Assembly (NCBI RefSeq): GCF_025822605.1
Contig: NZ_JACKTY010000033.1
Span: forward strand, 248,509-312,508
Length of the DNA: 64,000 nt
Origin: Mycolicibacterium komossense
Lineage (GTDB): Bacteria > Actinomycetota > Actinomycetes > Mycobacteriales > Mycobacteriaceae
Reading direction: 5' to 3'
A program made the translations under genes and the position numbers. Shown piece after piece: positions 1 through 7,772 of the stretch. Numbering within the stretch: position 1 is the first letter of the stretch; each line of letters begins with the position of its first letter. The notes beneath the pieces were generated by a model that was not told the DNA's origin, did no database searches, and worked only from the letters and a program-made list of their open reading frames with translations.

Positions 1-253
1 CATCCCGGATTTCGTCAAGCTGGCCGAGGCGCTCGGTTGCGTCGGATTGCGTTGTGAGCGTGCCGAAGACGTCGAAGACGTGATCAACCAGGCCAGGGCG
101 ATCAACGACCGGCCCGTGGTGATCGACTTCATCGTCGGCGCCGACGCGCAGGTCTGGCCGATGGTCGCCGCAGGTATGAGCAATGACGAGATCCAGGCGG
201 CTCGTGGAATCCGGCCGCTGTTCGACGACCAGGGCAATGAGGGGCATGCGTGA
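1..253 (+). CDS. ilvB: Acetolactate synthase large subunit, 3' end only (partial)
   Basis: Catalytic ThDP-dependent subunit of acetohydroxyacid synthase, the first common step of valine, leucine and isoleucine synthesis. Only the last 83 codons are present, read in the frame starting at base 2. They end in the family's C-terminal region, with a VVIDFIVGADAQVWPMV segment close to the end of the ThDP-binding domain. The stop codon overlaps the ilvN start (TGATG), so the catalytic and regulatory subunits are translationally coupled. The downstream neighbours ilvN and ilvC complete the operon. The call rests on the residual sequence plus this context. Confidence 0.93.
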   Translation, partial: IPDFVKLAEALGCVGLRCERAEDVEDVINQARAINDRPVVIDFIVGADAQVWPMVAAGMSNDEIQAARGIRPLFDDQGNEGHA

Positions 254-759
254 TGGGCATTCAGACACACACCTTGTCGGTCCTCGTCGAGGACAAACCC
301 GGCGTGCTGGCGCGCGTCGCCTCCCTGTTCTCCCGGCGCGGCTTCAACATCCAGTCGCTCGCCGTGGGTGCCACCGAGCAGAAGAACCTGTCCCGGATGA
401 CGATCGTCGTCTCGGTCGAGGACTTCCCGCTGGAGCAGGTCACCAAGCAGCTGAACAAGCTGATCAACGTGATCAAGATCGTCGAACAGGACGAGGACAA
501 CTCGGTCTCGCGGGAGCTCGCACTGATCAAGGTGCGTGCCGATGCGACCACCCGTGGGCAGATCATCGAAGCGGTGAACCTGTTCCGCGCCAAAGTCGTT
601 GACGTGTCGGCAGAGTCGTTGGTCGTCGAGGCCACCGGCACCCCCGGCAAGCTGACGGCGCTGCTGAATCTCCTGGAGCCCTACGGCATCAGGGAGATCG
701 CGCAGTCCGGCATGGTGACGCTGGCCCGCGGGCCACGCGGTATCGGCGCCGGCAAATAA
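253..759 (+). CDS. ilvN: Acetolactate synthase small (regulatory) subunit
   Basis: Regulatory subunit that binds IlvB and confers feedback inhibition by branched-chain amino acids. The N-terminal ACT domain begins HTLSVLVEDKPGVLARVA and contains RRGFNIQSLAVG. It is followed by the ALS small-subunit C-terminal domain (about residues 85-165). About 168 aa, normal for the family. I chose the ATG at 253, which overlaps the ilvB stop as TGATG. A GTG at 250 is the alternative and adds one residue. About 40 bp separates it from ilvC. Confidence 0.96.
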   Translation: MGIQTHTLSVLVEDKPGVLARVASLFSRRGFNIQSLAVGATEQKNLSRMTIVVSVEDFPLEQVTKQLNKLINVIKIVEQDEDNSVSRELALIKVRADATTRGQIIEAVNLFRAKVVDVSAESLVVEATGTPGKLTALLNLLEPYGIREIAQSGMVTLARGPRGIGAGK

Positions 760-799
760 TCAATCTCTTCGGTAAAAGCACAGAAAAGGAAAAAATCAA

Positions 800-1813
800 G
801 TGGCAGTTGAGATGTTCTACGACGACGACGCAGACCTGTCGATCATCCAAGGGCGCAAGGTCGGCGTCATCGGCTACGGCAGCCAGGGCCACGCGCACTC
901 GCTGAGCCTGCGCGACTCCGGCGTCGAGGTCAAGGTCGGCCTCAAAGAGGGCTCCAAGTCCCGGGAGAAGGTCACCGAGCAGGGCCTCGAGGTCGATACG
1001 CCCGCCGAGGTCGCCAAGTGGGCCGACGTGATCATGTTGCTTGCGCCCGATACCGCGCAGGCCGAGATCTTCAAGAACGACATCGAGCCGAACCTGGAGG
1101 CCGGCAACGCGCTGTTCTTCGGCCACGGTCTGAACATCCACTTCGACCTGATCGAGCCGGCCGAGAACATCACCGTCGGCATGGTCGCGCCCAAGGGCCC
1201 CGGCCACCTGGTGCGCCGCCAGTTCGTCGACGGCAAGGGCGTGCCCTGCCTGATCGCCATCGATCAGGACCCCAACGGCGAGGGGCAGGCGCTGGCGCTG
1301 TCCTACGCCAAGGCCATCGGTGGTGCCCGCGCCGGCGTCATCAAGACGACCTTCAAGGAAGAGACCGAGACCGACCTCTTCGGTGAGCAGGCCGTGTTGT
1401 GCGGTGGCACCGAGGAATTGGTGAAGGTCGGCTTCGAGGTCATGGTCGAGGCGGGCTACGCGCCGGAGATGGCCTACTTCGAGGTGCTGCACGAGCTCAA
1501 GCTGATCGTCGACCTGATGTACGAGGGTGGCATCGCGCGGATGAACTACTCGGTGTCCGACACCGCGGAGTTCGGTGGCTACCTGTCGGGCCCGCGGGTC
1601 ATCGACGCCGACACCAAGGAGCGCATGCGCGGCATCCTCAAGGACATCCAGGACGGCACTTTCGTCAAGGAGCTCGTCGCCAATGTCGAGGGCGGCAACA
1701 AGCGCCTGGAGAAGCTGCGCAAGGAGAACGCCGAGCACCCCATCGAGGTCACCGGCAAGAAGCTGCGCGACCTGATGAGCTGGGTCGACCGACCCATCAC
1801 GGAGACCGCCTAG
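800..1813 (+). CDS. ilvC: Ketol-acid reductoisomerase (NADP+), class I
   Basis: Converts 2-acetolactate or 2-aceto-2-hydroxybutyrate to the dihydroxy acid using NADPH and Mg2+, the second step of branched-chain amino acid synthesis. 337 aa, the size of class I enzymes. The Rossmann motif GYGSQGHAHSLSLRDSG lies near residue 25; the metal-binding C-terminal knotted domain includes DLFGEQAVLCGG and ELKLIVDLMYEGG. The start is GTG at 800, preceded by an AAAGGA ribosome-binding site about 10 nt upstream. It is the last gene of ilvB-ilvN-ilvC and is followed by a strong hairpin. Confidence 0.97.
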   Translation: MAVEMFYDDDADLSIIQGRKVGVIGYGSQGHAHSLSLRDSGVEVKVGLKEGSKSREKVTEQGLEVDTPAEVAKWADVIMLLAPDTAQAEIFKNDIEPNLEAGNALFFGHGLNIHFDLIEPAENITVGMVAPKGPGHLVRRQFVDGKGVPCLIAIDQDPNGEGQALALSYAKAIGGARAGVIKTTFKEETETDLFGEQAVLCGGTEELVKVGFEVMVEAGYAPEMAYFEVLHELKLIVDLMYEGGIARMNYSVSDTAEFGGYLSGPRVIDADTKERMRGILKDIQDGTFVKELVANVEGGNKRLEKLRKENAEHPIEVTGKKLRDLMSWVDRPITETA

Positions 1814-1822
1814 CAGTCTGAT

Positions 1823-1865
1823 TTCGGCGTGCTCTCGACCGGTCAGCGGTCGGGAGCACGCCGAA
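1823..1865. terminator. Bidirectional hairpin between ilvC and the convergent oxidoreductase
   Basis: An 18-bp stem (1823-1840 with 1848-1865, one G-T wobble) closes a 7-nt loop just after the ilvC stop. The convergent gene ends at 1873. There is no long T-tract, as is common for mycobacterial terminators. The symmetry would serve both directions. Confidence 0.8.
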
Positions 1866-1872
1866 GTCGCAG

Positions 1873-3309
1873 CTAGGGGGACAATGCCGGCATCGTCGTG
1901 ATGCCGAACTCGCGCCGCAATGCGGTGCGCGCCGCGTAGTAACCGGCCATCCCGTGTACGCCCGTTCCGGGCGGGGTCGCCGATGAGCACAGATACGCCT
2001 TGGGGATCGGCGTGGTCCACGGATCGGCCCGCAGCGTCGGGCCGACCATCGCCGCGAACAGTGTTGCGCCCCCGACGATGATGTCGCCGCCGACGTAATT
2101 GGCGTTGTGCTGCGACATCTGGGCCGCGGGCACGCAGCGGGTCGCGAGAATCAGGTCCCGGAAGCCGGGTGCCTCCCGCTCGAACAGGTCGATCACGGTC
2201 TCACTCAGGTCGGCCGTCGAGCCCGACGGCACATGCGCGTAGGTCCACAGTGGCCGGCGGCCCTGATCGTCGATACGCGACGGATCCGACAGATGGGGGA
2301 GCGACGCCAGAGTCATCGGCCATTCGGCGTGGCGGCCCGCTGCCACCTCCCGCTCGGCCAGCGCCATCTGCGCTCGGCTGCCGCCCATGTGGACCGTCGA
2401 TGCGTGGGCGAGTCGCTGGTCGCGCCAGGGGATCTCATCGGAAAGCACGAAGTCGATCTTGCAGACACCTGGACCGAATCGGTAGCGGCGCAACGCCTTT
2501 GCGTAGCGGTGCGGCACCGCGTCGCCGTAGATGTCCAGCAGTGCGGTCGGGGCGGTGTCGTAGAGGACCACCCCGGCGGGCGGTGATGTGACCGGCTGAC
2601 CGAGCTCCAGTTCGCCGCCGTGGGCCAACAGGTCGGCGATCAGTGCGTCGGAGATCACCTGCGTGCCGCCGACGGGCACCGCCCAGCCGGCGGTGTGCGC
2701 AACGGTGCCGAGCATCAGCCCGGCCCCGCTGACGACCGGTGACGGCATGGTGGAGATGGCATGTGCCCCAACGCCGGCGAAGAGTGCCTGTGCGTCGTCG
2801 CCGCGCAGCAGGCCCCAGGCCGGGCTGCCCAGCGCCAACACCCGCAGGCCGGTGCGCACGGTGGTGACCAGATCGGGCGGCAGTGACCGCTTGTCCCCGA
2901 GGAAGAACCCGAGCACGCCGTCGACGTGTTCGGTCAGCGGGCCGAACAGCCTACGCCAGGAAGCACCGTCGTCGAGCTCGTCGCAGGTGTGTTGCAACGA
3001 GTGGTACGCCACTGCCGCGGCCCGGCCGGGCAACGGGTTCGCGTACGACACCTCCGGCGCCACCAGGTCGACCCCGCGGGCCGCCAGATCGAACGCGGCG
3101 AAAAACGGTGAGGCCACCCCCAGGGGGTGCACCGCCGAGCAGACGTCGTGCAGCACTCCCGGGAATTCGGGGTCGGCCGCGCTGCGGGCGCCACCGCCCG
3201 GCGTCGGCTGCGCCTCGATGACGCGCACCGACAGCCCGGCCCTGGCACAGATCACGGCAGCCGCCAGCCCGTTGGGCCCGCTACCGACGACGGTGACGTC
3301 TGTGTCCAT
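1873..3309 (-). CDS. NAD(P)/FAD-dependent oxidoreductase, phytoene desaturase/carotenoid-type
   Basis: Flavoprotein of the phytoene dehydrogenase (CrtI-like) amine-oxidase fold, about 478 aa. The N-terminus gives a dinucleotide-binding motif VVGSGPNGLAAAVICARAG followed by an acidic strand end (VIEAQ). The C-terminal FAD-binding region carries SSATPPGTGVHGMAGYYAA, typical of this family. Orthologous position to M. tuberculosis Rv2997, which also neighbours serA. I chose the ATG at 3309, where the Rossmann fold starts; an upstream ATG at 3327 would leave only 12 bp to serA. The substrate cannot be read from the sequence; no crtB or crtI partner is nearby, so carotenoid synthesis is not implied. 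Confidence 0.85.
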   Translation of the reverse strand: MDTDVTVVGSGPNGLAAAVICARAGLSVRVIEAQPTPGGGARSAADPEFPGVLHDVCSAVHPLGVASPFFAAFDLAARGVDLVAPEVSYANPLPGRAAAVAYHSLQHTCDELDDGASWRRLFGPLTEHVDGVLGFFLGDKRSLPPDLVTTVRTGLRVLALGSPAWGLLRGDDAQALFAGVGAHAISTMPSPVVSGAGLMLGTVAHTAGWAVPVGGTQVISDALIADLLAHGGELELGQPVTSPPAGVVLYDTAPTALLDIYGDAVPHRYAKALRRYRFGPGVCKIDFVLSDEIPWRDQRLAHASTVHMGGSRAQMALAEREVAAGRHAEWPMTLASLPHLSDPSRIDDQGRRPLWTYAHVPSGSTADLSETVIDLFEREAPGFRDLILATRCVPAAQMSQHNANYVGGDIIVGGATLFAAMVGPTLRADPWTTPIPKAYLCSSATPPGTGVHGMAGYYAARTALRREFGITTMPALSP

Positions 3310-3339
3310 CGCACAATTACAGCCCATTACTCTGTTCGC
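3310..3339. promoter_or_regulatory. Compact divergent promoter of the oxidoreductase and serA
   Basis: Only 30 bp separate the two divergent start codons. On the + strand TACTCT (3328-3333) lies 6 nt before the serA GTG, fitting a TANNNT -10 box and a leaderless transcript. The - strand has an A/T-rich TGTAAT close to the oxidoreductase ATG, a weaker match. The -35 regions must lie inside the opposite coding sequences. Confidence 0.5.
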
Positions 3340-4926
3340 GTGAGCCTGCCCGTTGTTTTGATTGCCGACAAACTTGCCGAGTCAACCGTTGCCGCCCTGG
3401 GAGACCAGGTGGAGGTGCGCTGGGTCGACGGCCCGGATCGGGAAAAGCTACTGGCCGCGGTACCCGAAGCCGACGCACTGCTGGTGCGTTCGGCCACCAC
3501 CGTCGACGCCGAGGTACTCGCCGCCGGCACCAAGCTGAAGATCGTCGCCCGCGCCGGTGTCGGCCTGGACAACGTCGACGTCGACGCCGCGACCGCCCGC
3601 GGTGTGCTGGTGGTCAACGCCCCGACCTCGAATATCCACAGCGCCGCCGAGCATGCGCTGGCGCTGATGCTCGCCGCCGCCCGCCAGATCGCTCCGGCCG
3701 ATGCGTCGCTGCGCGAACACACCTGGAAGCGGTCGTCGTTCAACGGCACCGAGATCTTCGGCAAGACCGTCGGCGTAGTCGGCCTCGGTCGCATCGGCCA
3801 GCTCGTCGCGGCGCGGCTGGCCGCCTTCGGCACCCACATCGTCGCCTACGACCCCTACGTGTCGCAGGCCCGCGCCGCCCAGCTCGGTATCGAGCTACTC
3901 TCGCTCGACGAGTTGCTCGGCCGCGCCGACTTCATCTCGGTCCACCTGCCGAAGACGAAGGAGACCGCGGGGCTGATCGGCAAGGAGGCGCTGGCCAAGA
4001 CCAAGCCGGGTGTGATCATCGTCAACGCCGCCCGCGGCGGCCTGATCGACGAGGCGGCCTTGGCCGACGCCATCACCAGCGGCCATGTCCGCGGCGCCGG
4101 TATCGACGTGTTCAGCACCGAGCCGTGCACCGACAGCCCGCTGTTCGAACTGCCGCAGGTCATCGTCACCCCGCACCTCGGTGCCTCGACGGCCGAAGCG
4201 CAGGATCGCGCAGGCACCGACGTCGCCGCCAGCGTGAAGCTCGCACTGGCCGGCGAATTCGTGCCCGATGCCGTCAACGTCGGTGGCGGCACCGTCGGCG
4301 AGGAAGTGGCGCCATGGCTGGAGATCGTCCGGAAGGTCGGCGTCCTCATCGGCGCCCTCAAGTCTGAGCTGCCGGTGTCGCTGACGGTGCAGGTCCGCGG
4401 TGAGCTGGCGGCAGAGGACGTCGAGGTGCTCAAGCTCTCGGCGCTGCGCGGCCTGTTCTCCGCGGTGATCGAGGATCAGGTGACGTTCGTCAACGCGCCC
4501 GCGCTGGCAGCTGAGCGTGGCGTCAACGCCGAGATCACCACGGCCACCGAAAGCCCCAACCACCGCAGCGTCGTCGACGTGCGGGCGGTCTACTCCGACG
4601 GCTCGGCCACCAACGTCGCGGGCACGCTGTCCGGGCCGCAGCAGGTGCAGAAGATCGTCCAGATCAACGGCCGCAACTTCGATCTGCGTGCCGAGGGCTA
4701 CAACCTGATCATCAACTACGCCGACCAGCCGGGTGCGCTCGGCAAGATCGGCACCCTGCTCGGCGGGTCCGGTGTCGACATCTTCGCCGCCCAGATGAGT
4801 CAGGACTCCAGCGGTGAAGGCGCGACGGTGATGTTGCGTGTCGATCGCGAGGTGCCCGCTGACGTGCTCGAGAGCCTGGCCGCAGCGGTCGAGGCAGTGA
4901 CCTTGGAACTGGTGGACCTGTCATGA
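3340..4926 (+). CDS. serA: D-3-phosphoglycerate dehydrogenase
   Basis: NAD-dependent oxidation of 3-phosphoglycerate, the committed step of serine synthesis. 528 aa: split substrate-binding domain, Rossmann domain with VGVVGLGRIGQLVA, catalytic NAARGGLIDE and HLGAST elements, then the intervening (ASB) domain and a C-terminal ACT domain beginning LIINYADQPGALGKIG. This is the long, ACT-containing type typical of mycobacteria, where serine is an allosteric inhibitor. The start is the GTG giving MSLPVVLIADKL; an open frame extends upstream to 3127 but runs through the divergent gene and is not coding. leuB overlaps by 4 nt. Confidence 0.97.
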   Translation: MSLPVVLIADKLAESTVAALGDQVEVRWVDGPDREKLLAAVPEADALLVRSATTVDAEVLAAGTKLKIVARAGVGLDNVDVDAATARGVLVVNAPTSNIHSAAEHALALMLAAARQIAPADASLREHTWKRSSFNGTEIFGKTVGVVGLGRIGQLVAARLAAFGTHIVAYDPYVSQARAAQLGIELLSLDELLGRADFISVHLPKTKETAGLIGKEALAKTKPGVIIVNAARGGLIDEAALADAITSGHVRGAGIDVFSTEPCTDSPLFELPQVIVTPHLGASTAEAQDRAGTDVAASVKLALAGEFVPDAVNVGGGTVGEEVAPWLEIVRKVGVLIGALKSELPVSLTVQVRGELAAEDVEVLKLSALRGLFSAVIEDQVTFVNAPALAAERGVNAEITTATESPNHRSVVDVRAVYSDGSATNVAGTLSGPQQVQKIVQINGRNFDLRAEGYNLIINYADQPGALGKIGTLLGGSGVDIFAAQMSQDSSGEGATVMLRVDREVPADVLESLAAAVEAVTLELVDLS

Positions 4927-5933
4927 AGCTTGCGGTGATCGGCGGCGACGGTATCGGACCCGAGGTGGTCGCGCAGGGCCTGCGGGTGCTCGACGTCGTG
5001 CTGCCCGGGGTACAGCGCACCGAGTACGACCTCGGTGCCCGGCGCTACCACGCGACGGGTGAGACGCTGCCCGACGGCATGGTCGACGAGCTCAAGGGGT
5101 ATGACGCGATCCTGCTCGGCGCGATCGGTGACCCGTCGGTGCCCAGCGGTGTACTCGAACGCGGGCTGTTGCTCACGCTGCGCTTCGCGTTGGACCACCA
5201 CGTGAATCTGCGGCCGTCGAAGCTGTACCCGGGCGTGAAGAGTCCGCTGGCCGGCGATCCCGCGATCGATTTCGTCGTGGTGCGGGAAGGGACCGAGGGG
5301 CCGTACACGGGCAACGGCGGCGTGATCCGCATCGGCACGCCACACGAGGTCGCCACCGAGGTGAGCCTGAACACCGCCTTCGGCGTCGAGCGGGTGGTCC
5401 GTGACGCATTCGCCCGCGCCATGACCCGCCGCAAGCACCTCACGCTGGTGCACAAGACCAATGTGCTGAGCTTCGCCGGCAAGCTGTGGTCACGCATCGT
5501 GGCCGAGGTGGGCACGGAGTTTCCCGACGTCGAGGTCGGCTACCAGCACATCGACGCAGCGACCATCCACCTGGTCACCGACCCGGGACGATTCGACGTC
5601 ATCGTCACCGACAACCTGTTCGGCGACATCATCACCGATCTCGCCGCGGCGGTCGCGGGTGGAATCGGGTTGGCCGCGAGCGGCAACATCGATGCCACGC
5701 GCACCAATCCCTCGATGTTCGAGCCGGTGCACGGCAGTGCGCCCGATATCGCGGGTAAGGGCATCGCCGATCCGACCGCCGCCGTCATGTCTGTTGCGCT
5801 GCTGCTGGCCCATCTCGGTGAGACCGAGGCCGCGGCACGGGTCGACAAAGCGGTCGAAGAGCACCTCGCGACCCGCGGCGACGAGCAGCTGTCGACGACA
5901 GCCGTGGGTGACCGGATCATCGGCAAGCTCTAG
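4923..5933 (+). CDS. leuB: 3-isopropylmalate dehydrogenase
   Basis: Oxidative decarboxylation of 3-isopropylmalate to 2-oxoisocaproate, third step of leucine synthesis. 336 aa. Features: MKLAVIGGDGIGPEV at the N-terminus, the catalytic VVREGTEGPYTGNGG loop, the HKTNVL segment, and the NAD/metal region TDNLFGDIITDLAAA with FEPVHGSAPDIAGKG. The ATG overlaps the serA stop (ATGA). leuC and leuD lie about 20 kb downstream in a separate operon, the arrangement also seen in M. tuberculosis but with more intervening DNA here. Confidence 0.97.
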   Translation: MKLAVIGGDGIGPEVVAQGLRVLDVVLPGVQRTEYDLGARRYHATGETLPDGMVDELKGYDAILLGAIGDPSVPSGVLERGLLLTLRFALDHHVNLRPSKLYPGVKSPLAGDPAIDFVVVREGTEGPYTGNGGVIRIGTPHEVATEVSLNTAFGVERVVRDAFARAMTRRKHLTLVHKTNVLSFAGKLWSRIVAEVGTEFPDVEVGYQHIDAATIHLVTDPGRFDVIVTDNLFGDIITDLAAAVAGGIGLAASGNIDATRTNPSMFEPVHGSAPDIAGKGIADPTAAVMSVALLLAHLGETEAAARVDKAVEEHLATRGDEQLSTTAVGDRIIGKL

Positions 5934-5950
5934 CCAAGCCCCAGACGCGG

Positions 5951-6556
5951 TTGACATTGCTCGCCACACTGAACCGACAGTGCTGGCTGTTCGTGATCGG
6001 TTCTGCGTTCTTCGCGGCGGCGACCGCACCGGGACTGACCGGATTCATCGGCGCCGGCACGGCGAACTTGCTGTGTTTCATCGGGTCGTGGTTCTTCACC
6101 ACCGCAGGGTGGATGCAACTGCGGCTCTGCGGGCAGGAATGGACCACCGAATGGCTTTCCGCGGCAATACAATTCCTCGGAACCATCTTGTTCAACGTCA
6201 GTACGGGGTCGGCGGTGGTGGCGCATGCGGTAATGACCGAGCGTCGACTTGTCTGGGCGCCCGATGTGACGGGTTCGGTCGCATTCTTGGTCAGCGGTGT
6301 GCTCGGTGTCGTCGCGGTCTCGGTGGGCATCGGCCGGTTGGCGCTGAAGTCCCGTGACTGGCAGGCGGAGTGGATCAACCTGATCGGGTGCGTGGCTTTC
6401 GGGGTGTCCGCCGTGGCGGCGTTCGTCAGGATCGACGGCGCCACCGTGGACCCCACGCTGGCGAACCTTGGCACCTTCGTCGGTGCGCTCTGCTTTCTGG
6501 CGGCCGCGCTGCTGATCCTGCCGCGCCGCTCGCGATCGGCTGCGAACACCAGGTAG
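5951..6556 (+). CDS. YrhK-domain-like integral membrane protein
   Basis: About 201 aa with at least five hydrophobic segments and no catalytic motif. The repeated pattern LFVIGSAFFAAATAPG ... FIGSWFFTTAGWMQL ... FLGTILFNVSTGSA matches what I recall of YrhK-type proteins (short glycine-serine helical pairs). The C-terminal half carries NLIGCVAFGVSAVAAF and NLGTFVGALCFLAAALLILP. Starts with TTG at 5951, 17 bp after leuB; no better start is visible. Function unknown. It is not part of the M. tuberculosis leuB neighbourhood as I recall it, so probably an accessory gene. Confidence 0.65.
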   Translation: MTLLATLNRQCWLFVIGSAFFAAATAPGLTGFIGAGTANLLCFIGSWFFTTAGWMQLRLCGQEWTTEWLSAAIQFLGTILFNVSTGSAVVAHAVMTERRLVWAPDVTGSVAFLVSGVLGVVAVSVGIGRLALKSRDWQAEWINLIGCVAFGVSAVAAFVRIDGATVDPTLANLGTFVGALCFLAAALLILPRRSRSAANTR

Positions 6557-6766
6557 CGGCGCTTTATCGCATCGCCTCGTGCCCCACACGCCGACAGTTA
6601 GTAGCGCCGCTGTGCTGGCGACCGTGAAGGGCGCCAACCCGACCGCGGAAACAGACCGCTCGTGCTGGTCAGCGTGCCCAGAACATGACGGCCCGGCAGC
6701 AACACCAGGTCCCCGACTCAACGGTGTATCGGCGATCGCCGCAGAAGATATCCGCGTGCGGCTTTC

Positions 6767-7005
6767 CTACTGTGCGAGCACTTTTGCCTTGAGAGCGTCA
6801 CACTCCTGCTCGGTGATGGTGCCTTCCTCGAGAAGCGCTTTGGCGTTGACGATGCCTACGCGGGGGAGTGGCCCGCCGCGGCCTTGGCGTAAGCGTCGGT
6901 TTCCTGTTTGGCCTGGGCTGTCGAATCCTGTGCGCGCTCGGCCATGCCTTTTCCGCGCGCGATCAGATAGACCAAGGCAGTCAGATAAGGCAGCCCTTCG
7001 CGCGT
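6767..7005 (-). pseudogene. Degraded PLDc_N/SHOCT-type small membrane protein, frameshifted
   Basis: Two reading frames together rebuild the tail of a common actinobacterial small protein. One frame gives a hydrophobic segment and basic/acidic linker (LPYLTALVYLIARGKGMAER, then a Gln/Ala-rich stretch ending in AKAAAGHSPA and a stop). The next frame supplies the SHOCT domain KALLEEGTITEQECDALKAK. Intact relatives have these in one frame with a longer N-terminal transmembrane segment, which is missing here. So the locus is truncated at the 5' side and frameshifted near 6870. The flanking stretches 6557-6766 and 7006-7148 show no gene or RNA that I can support. Confidence 0.7.
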
Positions 7006-7148
7006 AATCGGCGGCGCGCCTTGTGCCCCCAGAATCTGTGATGTCGCCGTGGAGTGTAGTCAGGACGGGCGGTCTGACAGTGACCATGAGCGGATATTGG
7101 CGAATTTTGACCCCCGAAGATGGGTCACGATCGACGTCGGACGGACAC

Positions 7149-7772
7149 CTACTTCGTGATGAACCCGTCATCGACTCCGGCTGCGTACAACTCCGCTTTG
7201 GTGCGGGCGGGGTGCCCTACCCGGGCGTACTTGTCGCGCACTCGGTCGATGTACTGCTTGGCCGTGCTGGGTGCGACTCCCATCCGTCGGGCGACGCTGT
7301 CGAGCTTCAGGCCGCATGCGTACAGCCGTAGTGCCTCCAACTCGTTATCAGAGAGCTTTGGCCGATCGGCGTCATGGTCGATCACCAGTGCCTTGGCCAG
7401 AACAGGACTCATCCACTGCTGACCATTGAGGGCGGCGTCCACCGCGGCACAGAGCTCTTTCATACTGTCGCTTTTGGCCACCACTCCCGCAACCCCGGCG
7501 GCCAGCATTCGGCGGACGTGCCGCGGGCTGCTGAGCGCCGACACGATGAGCACCGCGACACCCCGTTCTGTCAGGGTGGCGACGATCTGCTCATCGGCCA
7601 GCCCCCCGGCGTCGAGGTCGAGATCGAGCAGGAGGAGGTCCAGATGATGGTGCAGAACAGCCTCCACGGTGCTGGCGGTGCTCACCTCGTGGCCGAGATC
7701 GCGCACCACACCGGCGAGTGCTTCTCGAACCAGCACGTGGTCGTCGACCACCGCGATGTGCGCCACGGTCAC
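7149..7772 (-). CDS. Two-component response regulator, NarL/LuxR type
   Basis: DNA-binding regulator with an N-terminal receiver domain and a C-terminal LuxR helix-turn-helix. Receiver residues visible: the DD pair in IAVVDDHVLVRE, the phospho-acceptor Asp in the LLLLDLDLD strand, and the conserved Lys in GVVAKSD. The HTH region reads LSDNELEALRLYACGLKLDSV. About 207 aa. A GTG at 7772 overlaps the kinase stop as GTGA and is the likely start; a GTG at 7775 adds one residue. It is co-transcribed with the sensor kinase just upstream and presumably phosphorylated by it. Confidence 0.88.
   Translation of the reverse strand: MTVAHIAVVDDHVLVREALAGVVRDLGHEVSTASTVEAVLHHHLDLLLLDLDLDAGGLADEQIVATLTERGVAVLIVSALSSPRHVRRMLAAGVAGVVAKSDSMKELCAAVDAALNGQQWMSPVLAKALVIDHDADRPKLSDNELEALRLYACGLKLDSVARRMGVAPSTAKQYIDRVRDKYARVGHPARTKAELYAAGVDDGFITK

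Noticed and set aside
3127..3339. N-terminal extension of serA
   Set aside because: The frame is open but antisense to the oxidoreductase, and its translation does not match PGDH; the family start is the GTG at 3340.
7006..7171. N-terminal part of a 134-codon minus-strand frame ending in the SHOCT sequence
   Set aside because: Only its last 30 or so residues are family-like. The upstream residues are the wrong frame of the true linker, so the intact-looking ORF is an artefact of the frameshift.
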